This document shows positions 1-6,600 of a stretch of DNA of 8,487 nucleotides, piece after piece. The stretch is from an uncultured Thermoguttaceae bacterium. Its GTDB lineage: Bacteria; Planctomycetota; Planctomycetia; Pirellulales; Thermoguttaceae. Every line of letters starts with the position of its first letter. Position 1 is the stretch's first letter. The position numbers and the translations under genes are program-made. Location: the NCBI GenBank assembly GCA_934725735.1, contig CAKVCP010000098.1, positions 1 through 8,487 of the forward strand, read 5' to 3'. The notes beneath the pieces were generated by a model. The model had not been told where the DNA came from, searched no databases, and saw only the letters and a list, made by a program, of their open reading frames with translations.

Positions 1-1
1 G

Positions 2-3000
2 GTCTCTGTGGAGGCGTACGAAGTCAACGACGCGATTACGTTCAGCAAGGATTTCGTCGTCATGATCGACGGAGTCGAGTATACCTATTCGATTCAATCG
101 CACACTTACGATTCCGAAACGGGCTTGGCGAGCTATACGCTTACGCTCGGAATGGACGAAGAGCTTGCGGAAGGGGAGCACGAGCTGTCGATTCAGCAGG
201 TTTTGTCCCTCGATAAGGTGATCTCGCACGATCCTCTCAAGAGCGAAGTCTCGACCTTCAATTTCTTCTATGATCCCGAAGAGTTGGAATTGGCGACCGC
301 GCCGGATCAGATCACCGCGTATGCGGGCGTCGACGATTCTTACCAGTTTATCTCGAATAAGACGAACGAAGACGGAACGCAGCGCGCCGACGTTCAGTAT
401 GTCTTCAAAAAAGGTTCTAACGTCCCTTCGTTCTTGACCCTCTCCGCCGACGGCAAATTGTCGTGGAGCGCAGGCGCGGGGAGCGCCGGAACGTACGAAC
501 TCGAAATTGAAGCGACGGACGCGACGGGACACGTCGTTTTACATTCCTTAGTCTTCAATATCGCGGGCAAGCCGCTCTTTGCCGACTTTGTTGAGAATAC
601 GGCGAAGACGGGAACGGAATATAAGGGACAGATCACCGCGAACGATTCCGCCGATCCGACGATCAAGATGAAATATGAGATTGTCGGAGAAGACTGCCTT
701 ATCGCGATCGATTCCGAAACGGGCGTTTTGTCTTGGGAGATTCCGAGCGATTATCTCGATTCTTTGGTCAAGTCGCAGAACTATCGATTTGTGGTGAAGG
801 CGACGGAGCTCGTGGAGGACGAAGAGGGAAATCTCGTCGAAGGCGCCAGCGTCGAGCAGGAATTTACCCTTGAAGTCTTCAATGAAACGTACGTCGAAGA
901 CGTCAACTATCTCCCGATGTGGAGCGAATTCGACAAACAGACCTTCAAGGCGGGCGAAACTTTCGAGTTTGACGCGTCCGCCTCCTTCGGTTCCGAAGTC
1001 GCGGGCGTGGAATACTCCCTTTCTGGGGACGGCCTCCCGTCGGGAATGACGATCGACTCTAACGGTCAGATCGTCTGGTCTCCCGCCGAGGATTTCTTCC
1101 AGGGTACCGACACATACTCCAAGACGTTCGTCGTTAAGATCAGCGCCCGCGCGATCTTTGGCGAAGGCGAAAATACGACCGATTACGGCGATTATGGAAC
1201 GGTCGAACTCGAAATCGAGTTGCTCAACCCGAATTATGTCGACGCCGAGCCGGTAATCGGCGATATCGACGTCATCGACGCTGTGACCGGCAAAACGTTC
1301 GAAACGGTGATTAAGGCGACCGACCCCAACAACCGCGCGGATCGTATCAGTTTCACCCTCAAGGGAGAGAATCTCCCCGAAGGACTCTCCATCGACGCCG
1401 AGACGGGCCGACTCATTTGGAATATTTCCGAGGATTACCTCGATAGCAACGTTCTCTATCAGATTTATCTCGTCACCGTGGTCGCGACCGAGCAGTATAT
1501 CGACGGCGAGGGATACTACGAAGACGGTCTCTCTTCCGAGAGAACCTTCGCGATCTATATCGACAACGGCTTCTACGATAAAGACGAAGCGATCGTTCCC
1601 GTCTGGGAAGAATATCCTGGCAAGACGATCATGGCGGGGGACGACCTCGTCTATCAAGTCGTCGCGACGGCGAAGGGCGCCGAAGGCGTCGTCTACGCTC
1701 TCACCGGAGATTATCCGGACGATATGAAGATCGACGAAGACGGCACGATTCGCTGGTCTTGCCCGGAGAACTTCTTCTCCAACACCGAAGAATATTCGCG
1801 CGAGATCGAACTCCATATCGTCGCGAGCGCGATCTTGAAGAAGACGGACGTCAAGACCGATTTCGGCGATTCCGCGTCCACCACGATCCTTCTTACCGTT
1901 TTGAATCCTGATTTCGAAGACGCCAAACCGGTCTTCAATAACGTCGGCGTGATCGACGCGACGACGGGCAAACCTCTCGAGACGACGATCGTCGCAAAAG
2001 ACCCGAACAATATGGCGGATCGCATCGTCTACGAGATCGTCGGCGACGACTTTCCCGAGGGGCTTGCGATCGACGCGACGACCGGTCGCCTCACCTGGAA
2101 CGTTCCTAAGGATCTCCTTGAGTCGAACGTCAAGGCGCAGAAGATTACGATCGTTGTGAAGGCGACGGAACAGTACCTGGGCGACGACGGCAAACATTAC
2201 ACGGACGGTCTTGACGCGACGCGCGAAATTACGATCCTCGTCGCAAACTCGGCCTACGACGAATCCAAGGGCGTTCCTCCCGTCTGGGGCGAACTCGACG
2301 ATGAAACGGTCGAAGCGGGCAAGACCTTCGAAACGACCGTTAAGGCGGAAACGCCTAAGGGCGCCGAGGGCGTCGAATACTCCATGGGAGACAACGCCCC
2401 CGAGGGAATGACGATCGACTCCGAAACGGGAAAAATTGTCTGGGCCGTTCCCGCCGATTACTTCGACGGCGACACAAAGACCGAGTCGAAGTCGATTAAG
2501 GTGACGATCAACGCGCAGTCGATTCTGGAAACGGGAGACTGGTCGACGACTTACGGCGAAAGCGCGTCGACGACGCTCATTTTGAAGATCGTCAACCCCG
2601 ACTATGTCGACGAAGCGCCGGTCTTTGAAGACGTCGACGATCTCGTCGTGGAGACGGGCGACACGCTCGAATTTGAAGCGGTCGCGAAAGATAACATTGG
2701 CGACGCGGACAGAATCGTCTATGAGATCGTGAACGGCGATCTTCCCGAAGGGATCGCGATCAACACTGAAACGGGCAAGGTCGTCTGGAACGTGTCGAAA
2801 GATTATCTTGCGGCAAATGTGAGCGAGCAGGTTTACGGGCTCGTTATTAAGGCGACGAAGCAGTATTTGCAAGAGGACGGATCTTACGTCGACGGCCCCT
2901 CTTCTCAGAAGACCTTCGAGATTACGGTAATCAATAAAGCGTCCAAAACTGAAGAGCTTGAAGCGCCGACGATCGCCGAAATTCTCGATCAGTTTGTCGA

Positions 3001-5965
3001 AGCTGGCAAGACGCTGACCTTCACGGTGAAGGCGGAGTTGCCGGAAGGCGCCGACGCGGAGGGGGTGCGTTACTTCTTCGCCGAAGACTTCGACGTTCCC
3101 GAAGGGATGACGATCGACTCCAAGACGGGCGTTGTGACGTGGAAAGTTCCCGCCGATTACTTCGACGACGCGGACGCCGACGTGACGAAGATCGAAATCA
3201 AAGTCGAGATTCAGGTCAAAACGGTCGTTGAAACGGGAGACGACTATATCAACTACGGCGGCGTGGCGACGGCGACAGCGGTCGTTTACGTTGCGCGTCC
3301 GACCGAGGATCCGACCTACGACGACTGGGACGCTTGGTATGAAGCGTGGGGCGACGCGACGGAAGAACGCTATCAGTCGAATACGAAGCATCTGCGCGAT
3401 TACCTCGACGCGTACCTTTCCGCTGTGGAAGAACGCGACGAAACCTTCGCGCGCGCCGCCGAAGAATATCTTCGCGGACATTCGAGCTTCTCGAAGTTGG
3501 TTCAAGATCGTAAAGACGCTCAGAAGGCCTTTGAAGACGCGGTCGCTCAAGCGCGCAAAGAGCTCTCCGAGAAAGATTCTCAGACGGCGGACGATTACCT
3601 GTCCGTTCTCGAAGAATTGACCAAAGAGTTTGAACGTCTCGTCAAAGAAGGAAAAGCGCCAAGCGACGCGCAAGAGCTTAAAGACGCGGCGTTGGACAAG
3701 GCGTCGAACTCCAACGCCGCCTCCGATTCGTCGAACTTCTACCTGCGCAATAAAGCGACGGGCGCGAGCGTTGCGACCGATCTGACGAGCGTTTTGAAGA
3801 TGTGGCGCGCCGGATACTCGAAAGCCTCGATCCTCGACGCGATTTATTCCGATCCGTCCTTTGGCGAGGACGAAATCGCGGACGACTCGGCGCCGAAATT
3901 TGAAGACGTTAAGACGGTGACCGGTTCGACGAATGAAACTTTGGAGACGACCGTCAAAGCGACCGACCCTGATTCTGAATCGGAGAGGATCGTCTACTCC
4001 CTTGAAGGCGACGACCTTCCCGACGGACTGTCGATCGACTCTAAAACGGGCAAAATCACCTGGAAGGTTCCCGCAGACTATCTCGCTTCGAGCGTGAACT
4101 ATCAAAAGTTCGTCTTGACCGTTAAGGCGACGGAACAATACCTGAGCGCGGACGGCAAAACATACTACGACGGCAAATCGGCGACGAAAGACGTGACGTT
4201 CGTGATTTCGAACGCCAAGTACGATAAGAAAGAGGGGCTCGCTCCGACGTTCGACAAACCCGACGGCGTCTCGGTGAAGGCGGGTGAAACCCTCGAAACG
4301 ACCGTTAAGGCGACGGCGCCCAAGGGAGCGATTGGCGTTCAGTATTCCCTCGATAGCAAAGCTCCTTCCGGAATGAAGATCGACTTGACGACGGGTAAGA
4401 TCACCTGGGCAGTTTCGAAGAATTACTTCAAAAACGACACGACTTCCATGTCGGCGACTATCAAAGTCACGGTGAACGCGGAAACGATTATCTCGTCCAA
4501 GAACGGCGCCACGAACTTTGGCGACACGGTCTCTCAGACCTTGGAGATCACGATTTCCAATCCCGATTACAAGGATAGCGCGCCCGCCTTTGAGAAAATC
4601 GCCGCCATCGAGGCGACGACTGGCAAGACGCTCGAAAAGACCGTTACGGCGAAGGATCCGAACGGTTTGGCCGACCGTATTGTCTATGAATTCGTCGGCG
4701 ACGATATTCCCGACGGTTTGAAGATCGATTCCACGACGGGCAAAATCACGTGGAAAGTTCCTGAAGATTACCTTGCCGAGAGCGTGAAACAGCAGAAGTT
4801 TACCGTGACGGTTAAGGCGACGGAGCAGTTCCTCGGCGAAGACGGCAAGACCTATAAGAACGGCTTGAGCGCGTCTCAGAACGTCGACATTGTCGTTTCG
4901 AACGCGAAGTATGTCGAAGGCGAGGTCGGCGCGCCTGAACTTGACGCCATTAAGGACGGTACGGTCGAAGCGGGGAAGACCTTTGAAACGACCGCCTCCG
5001 CGACGAAGCCTGAAGGCGCTAAAGCGATCGAATATTCTTTGGGTAGCGACGCTCCCGCCGGTATGAAGATCGACTCCGAAACGGGAAAGATCTCTTGGGA
5101 GTCCCCGAAAGATTACTTCTCTACGGACACGACGACTGAGTCGAAGACGATCACTATTACCGCGGTCGCGCGCGTTGTGCTCGACGATAGCGCCGAATCG
5201 ACCAGCTATGGCGAGAGTGACGCGACTTCCTTCAAGTTGACGATCCTCAACCCGAACTACAAAGAGTCGGTTCCTGTTTTCAAGGCTCTTGACACTGTCA
5301 ATGTCGCGACTGGCGACTCGATGGAAGTAACGATTGAAGCGACCGACCCGAACAAGATTTCCGATCGAATCGTCTATGAACTCGGCGACGACGCTCCAGA
5401 GGGAATGAAGATCGACGCGATTACCGGCAAATTGGTTTGGGACGTCCCGGAAGATTTGACGACTTCCGACGTGAAAGCGCGACGAATCAACGTCACCGTC
5501 AAGGCGACGAAGCAGACGCTTGGCGACGACGGCAAGACGTACGTCGACGGTTTGAGTTCGACGCAGATTGTCGAGATCCTCGTCTCCAATTCCAGCTATG
5601 ACGCGAAAAAAGGACTTGTTCCCGATTTCGACGAACTTGAAGGCGTGACGGTAACCGCAGGCAAGTCTTTGGAGACGACCGTCTTTGCCAAGACTCCCGA
5701 AGGCGCTAAGGGGGTTGAATACTCTCTTGGTTCTTCCAACCTTCCCTCGGGAATGAAGATTCACGCCTCGTCTGGCACGATTACGTGGGACGTTCCTGCA
5801 AACTACTTCCAAAGCGATAAGAACGCGAAGTCCAAGACGGTGACGATTACCGTGAACGCTCAGACGTTCCTGTCGGTTGGCAACAAGACGATCGACTACG
5901 GCGAGAGCGTCTCACAGAAACTGGAAATCACCGTCATGAATCCGGATTACGTTGAAAAAGATTGA
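2..5965 (+). CDS. Giant Ig/cadherin-like repeat protein, 5'-truncated
   Basis: This is the C-terminal 1,987 codons of a very large protein. The reading frame is open to the left window edge, so the GTG at 8 is very unlikely to be the true start. After a beta-rich opening (about 8-301) and one shorter domain (302-571) come 14 Ig/cadherin-like domains from 572 to the stop. Nearly all carry the signature P-x-G-(M/L)-x-I-D-x-x-T-G-x-(I/L/V)-x-W, typical of bacterial putative-Ig (He_PIG) and dystroglycan-type cadherin-like families. A 193-residue helical segment interrupts the array at 3314-3892. The protein is rich in Asp and Glu, and I find only two cysteines (in DCLIAID and RWSCPEN), which fits an extracytoplasmic protein. 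The last domain ends five residues before the stop (NPDYVEKD), with no LPXTG, PEP-CTERM, dockerin or membrane anchor. A surface stalk or adhesin role is inference. Signal peptide and N-terminal domains are outside the window. A strong terminator follows 16 nt after the stop. Confidence 0.9.
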   Translation, partial: VSVEAYEVNDAITFSKDFVVMIDGVEYTYSIQSHTYDSETGLASYTLTLGMDEELAEGEHELSIQQVLSLDKVISHDPLKSEVSTFNFFYDPEELELATAPDQITAYAGVDDSYQFISNKTNEDGTQRADVQYVFKKGSNVPSFLTLSADGKLSWSAGAGSAGTYELEIEATDATGHVVLHSLVFNIAGKPLFADFVENTAKTGTEYKGQITANDSADPTIKMKYEIVGEDCLIAIDSETGVLSWEIPSDYLDSLVKSQNYRFVVKATELVEDEEGNLVEGASVEQEFTLEVFNETYVEDVNYLPMWSEFDKQTFKAGETFEFDASASFGSEVAGVEYSLSGDGLPSGMTIDSNGQIVWSPAEDFFQGTDTYSKTFVVKISARAIFGEGENTTDYGDYGTVELEIELLNPNYVDAEPVIGDIDVIDAVTGKTFETVIKATDPNNRADRISFTLKGENLPEGLSIDAETGRLIWNISEDYLDSNVLYQIYLVTVVATEQYIDGEGYYEDGLSSERTFAIYIDNGFYDKDEAIVPVWEEYPGKTIMAGDDLVYQVVATAKGAEGVVYALTGDYPDDMKIDEDGTIRWSCPENFFSNTEEYSREIELHIVASAILKKTDVKTDFGDSASTTILLTVLNPDFEDAKPVFNNVGVIDATTGKPLETTIVAKDPNNMADRIVYEIVGDDFPEGLAIDATTGRLTWNVPKDLLESNVKAQKITIVVKATEQYLGDDGKHYTDGLDATREITILVANSAYDESKGVPPVWGELDDETVEAGKTFETTVKAETPKGAEGVEYSMGDNAPEGMTIDSETGKIVWAVPADYFDGDTKTESKSIKVTINAQSILETGDWSTTYGESASTTLILKIVNPDYVDEAPVFEDVDDLVVETGDTLEFEAVAKDNIGDADRIVYEIVNGDLPEGIAINTETGKVVWNVSKDYLAANVSEQVYGLVIKATKQYLQEDGSYVDGPSSQKTFEITVINKASKTEELEAPTIAEILDQFVEAGKTLTFTVKAELPEGADAEGVRYFFAEDFDVPEGMTIDSKTGVVTWKVPADYFDDADADVTKIEIKVEIQVKTVVETGDDYINYGGVATATAVVYVARPTEDPTYDDWDAWYEAWGDATEERYQSNTKHLRDYLDAYLSAVEERDETFARAAEEYLRGHSSFSKLVQDRKDAQKAFEDAVAQARKELSEKDSQTADDYLSVLEELTKEFERLVKEGKAPSDAQELKDAALDKASNSNAASDSSNFYLRNKATGASVATDLTSVLKMWRAGYSKASILDAIYSDPSFGEDEIADDSAPKFEDVKTVTGSTNETLETTVKATDPDSESERIVYSLEGDDLPDGLSIDSKTGKITWKVPADYLASSVNYQKFVLTVKATEQYLSADGKTYYDGKSATKDVTFVISNAKYDKKEGLAPTFDKPDGVSVKAGETLETTVKATAPKGAIGVQYSLDSKAPSGMKIDLTTGKITWAVSKNYFKNDTTSMSATIKVTVNAETIISSKNGATNFGDTVSQTLEITISNPDYKDSAPAFEKIAAIEATTGKTLEKTVTAKDPNGLADRIVYEFVGDDIPDGLKIDSTTGKITWKVPEDYLAESVKQQKFTVTVKATEQFLGEDGKTYKNGLSASQNVDIVVSNAKYVEGEVGAPELDAIKDGTVEAGKTFETTASATKPEGAKAIEYSLGSDAPAGMKIDSETGKISWESPKDYFSTDTTTESKTITITAVARVVLDDSAESTSYGESDATSFKLTILNPNYKESVPVFKALDTVNVATGDSMEVTIEATDPNKISDRIVYELGDDAPEGMKIDAITGKLVWDVPEDLTTSDVKARRINVTVKATKQTLGDDGKTYVDGLSSTQIVEILVSNSSYDAKKGLVPDFDELEGVTVTAGKSLETTVFAKTPEGAKGVEYSLGSSNLPSGMKIHASSGTITWDVPANYFQSDKNAKSKTVTITVNAQTFLSVGNKTIDYGESVSQKLEITVMNPDYVEKD
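572..5962 (+). repeat. Alternating A/B Ig-like domain array (7 B-A pairs)
   Basis: Fourteen domains alternate strictly between two subtypes. B domains (114-117 residues) begin at 572, 1250, 1928, 2618, 3893, 4583 and 5273. They carry DPN..ADRIVYE, a W-x-V-P-x-DYL segment and KATEQYLG.DGK.Y.DGLS before the last strand. A domains (110-116 residues) begin at 914, 1598, 2279, 2966, 4244, 4934 and 5621. They carry AGKTFETTVKA..PKGAEGVEYS, DYF.(N)DT and YGESAST..L.I.NPDY. Each domain opens with Pro plus a hydrophobic strand after an NPDY- or N..YD-type linker. Pair spacing is 678, 678 and 690 bp before the helical insertion and exactly 690 and 690 bp after it (B to B). The DPN / D-rich loop in B domains resembles cadherin-type calcium loops, but calcium binding is inference. 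Copies are diverged in DNA, so this is an old duplication and not a recent tandem repeat. Confidence 0.88.
3314..3892 (+). other. 193-residue helical insertion within the Ig array
   Basis: This stretch lies inside the giant CDS, exactly between the A domain starting at 2966 and the B domain starting at 3893. It has none of the Ig signature. It opens with an aromatic patch (YDDWDAWYEAW). About 110 residues of highly charged, Ala/Glu/Lys/Arg-rich sequence follow with almost no Pro or Gly, as expected for a long helical hairpin or coiled coil (for example LDAYLSAVEERDETFARAAE and AFEDAVAQARKELSEKD). Next comes a Ser/Asn-rich linker (SNSNAASDSSN) and a second short amphipathic part (LTSVLKMWRAGYSKASILDAI) ending in an acidic linker. 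I do not recognise a family. A rigid spacer, an oligomerisation element or a binding module are all possible. Codon use matches the flanking domains. Confidence 0.75.
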
Positions 5966-5981
5966 TTCTGACGCATTGAAG

Positions 5982-6024
5982 AAAAGAGGCCGCGACGAGA
6001 GGAATTTCGTCGCGGCCTCTTTTT
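5982..6024 (+). terminator. Intrinsic terminator of the Ig-array gene
   Basis: A perfect 17-bp inverted repeat (arms 5982-5998 and 6007-6023) encloses an 8-nt loop and has a GC-rich core (GAGGCCGCGACGA). It ends in a run of five T on the plus strand. It starts 16 nt after the TGA stop at 5963-5965. The left arm begins with AAAA, so the hairpin could also act on leftward transcripts, but the rpmG gene has its own terminator before this point. Confidence 0.93.
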
Positions 6025-6050
6025 GCTTGGAAAGTGGAATCGCAAGAAAT

Positions 6051-6081
6051 AAAAAACGCGCTTAGCGAAAACCTAAGCGCG
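6051..6081 (-). terminator. Intrinsic terminator of rpmG
   Basis: Read on the minus strand, a 9-bp perfect stem (plus-strand arms CGCGCTTAG at 6057-6065 and CTAAGCGCG at 6073-6081) with a 7-nt loop is followed directly by six U residues (A-run at 6051-6056). It lies 25 nt downstream of the rpmG stop codon. There is no T-run on the other side, so it is directional for rpmG. Confidence 0.9.
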
Positions 6082-6106
6082 CGACGTCACGGACGCGTGT
6101 CGAAAA

Positions 6107-6274
6107 TTACTTTTTCTTTTCGACGTGAAGCGTGTGCTTGCGAAGACGAGGGCAATACTTCTTAAGCTTGAGCTTTTCGCCGCCCGGCTTACGACGAACG
6201 ATGTAGTTGTAATCGCCAGTCTCTTCACAAACGAGGTAGACGGTTTCCGCCTTTTTCTTACTCTTACCAGCCAT
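6107..6274 (-). CDS. rpmG: Ribosomal protein bL33 (50S subunit)
   Basis: The 55-residue product is a small basic protein of the large ribosomal subunit near the E site. It starts MAGKSKKKAETVYLVCEE and ends CPRLRKHTLHVEKKK. The bL33 hallmarks are present: the T-x-x-L-x-C strand (residues 11-16), the TGDYNY turn, the KPGGEKLKLKKYCP segment and the RKHTLHxE(K) C-terminus. Length is normal for the family. The zinc-binding form has two C-x-x-C pairs. Here only the first Cys of each remains (C16 in CEET, C41 in CPRL), so this is effectively a C-minus type. The ATG at 6274-6272 is set by a good ribosome binding site (TGAGGA, 7 nt upstream). The gene is alone: no secE, nusG or tRNA lies beside it, and it has its own terminator. 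It converges with the Ig-array gene and diverges from the toroid gene. Confidence 0.97.
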   Translation of the reverse strand: MAGKSKKKAETVYLVCEETGDYNYIVRRKPGGEKLKLKKYCPRLRKHTLHVEKKK

Positions 6275-6281
6275 GGATCAA

Positions 6282-6287
6282 TCCTCA
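6282..6287 (-). promoter_or_regulatory. Ribosome binding site of rpmG
   Basis: On the minus strand TGAGGA lies 7 nt before the ATG, matching the anti-Shine-Dalgarno core. It supports the chosen 55-residue start. Confidence 0.8.
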
Positions 6288-6306
6288 GGTTATCTTGTTT
6301 TCTGAT

Positions 6307-6328
6307 ACGCGGACGCTACATTCCGCGT
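6307..6328 (-). other. Hairpin in the predicted rpmG leader
   Basis: A 7-bp perfect inverted repeat (ACGCGGA / TCCGCGT, plus-strand arms 6307-6313 and 6322-6328) has an 8-nt loop. It lies about 33 nt upstream of the rpmG start, inside the leader expected from the promoter candidate at 6372-6401. It has no U-tract, so it is not a terminator. It could be a structural or regulatory element of the mRNA, or chance in a GC-rich patch. Confidence 0.35.
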
Positions 6329-6371
6329 CGTTCTTCTTTAATGACTCCGCGACCGCGATTTCGCCAATACG

Positions 6372-6401
6372 CTTATCGAGTTATTTTACTGCTTATGTCA
6401 A
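6372..6401 (-). promoter_or_regulatory. Candidate sigma-70-type promoter of rpmG
   Basis: On the minus strand a perfect TTGACA (-35, plus-strand 6396-6401) is followed after 18 nt by GATAAG (-10, plus-strand 6372-6377, 4 of 6 matches to TATAAT). This would start transcription near 6365 and give a leader of about 90 nt. The -35 is convincing and the -10 is only fair. Planctomycete promoter consensus is assumed to resemble the general bacterial one. Confidence 0.42.
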
Positions 6402-6505
6402 TTTCTTCAAGGTGGAAGCGAGATTTTTATTTCTTTCTCAAAGAACTTCCTCTTGACGATAGACAATTTAAGGATAATGAGAAAGAGTTTTGGGACTCTA
6501 AGGAC

Positions 6506-6571
6506 TTTTTTTTATTTTTTTTTCTTTTCTCCGCGCGCGATGTTTCTTTTCGCGTCTCTTGGGGGTAAAAT
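6506..6571 (+). promoter_or_regulatory. Candidate promoter with T-rich upstream tract
   Basis: TAAAAT at 6566-6571 (5 of 6 matches to TATAAT) would start transcription near 6578, about 23 nt before the ATG at 6601. The -35 position (TTTCTT, 6543-6548, 17-nt spacer) is poor. A 25-nt tract with 22 T residues (6506-6530) falls about 48-72 nt upstream of that start, overlapping and extending beyond the usual place for an UP-type element that could offset the weak -35. The gene it would drive is the toroid protein. Confidence 0.4.
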
Positions 6572-6590
6572 AGTGACAACATTGGCGTCG

Positions 6591-6594
6591 GGAG
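6591..6594 (+). promoter_or_regulatory. Ribosome binding site of the toroid gene
   Basis: GGAG lies 6 nt before the ATG at 6601. An in-frame TGA at 6574-6576, with no start codon between, excludes any upstream start and fixes this one. Confidence 0.8.
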
Positions 6595-6600
6595 AATGGG

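Larger units (their letters stand above)
6275..6600. other. Divergent intergenic region rpmG / toroid gene
   Basis: The 326-bp gap is clearly more AT-rich than the flanking genes and shows no plausible coding frame. It holds the rpmG leader with its RBS, hairpin and candidate promoter on the left. On the right it holds a T-rich tract at 6506-6530 and the candidate promoter and RBS of the plus-strand gene. The middle part (about 6402-6505) shows nothing I can assign apart from a GATAAT at 6473-6478 without a properly spaced -35. Confidence 0.8.

Noticed and set aside
8..10. GTG at 8 as the start of the giant protein
   Set aside because: No Shine-Dalgarno sequence or signal peptide follows, the first residues read as the middle of a beta domain, and the frame is open to the window edge.
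3785..3850. Helix-turn-helix-like segment (LKMWRAGYSKASILDAI) in the helical insertion
   Set aside because: The resemblance is slight and the protein is most likely extracytoplasmic, so DNA binding is not supported.
548..5812. Very long minus-strand open frame (1,754 codons) opposite the Ig-array gene
   Set aside because: It is exactly codon-aligned with the sense frame and exists only because TTA, CTA and TCA are not used there. Its translation is Arg-rich with no family signature, while the sense frame shows clear domain repeats.
6453..6478. Plus-strand promoter TTGACG with GATAAT
   Set aside because: Both boxes are good, but the spacer is only 14 nt, too short for a normal sigma-70-type promoter, and the start would lie over 110 nt before the gene.
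6536..6554. Short inverted repeat CGCGA / TCGCG near the candidate -35
   Set aside because: Only 5 bp with a 9-nt loop in a CG-rich patch; too weak to call an operator.
6125..6568. Plus-strand open frame of 147 codons over rpmG and the intergenic region
   Set aside because: It overlaps the certain rpmG gene in antisense and the T-rich tract (giving FFLFFFLF), with no RBS or family signal.
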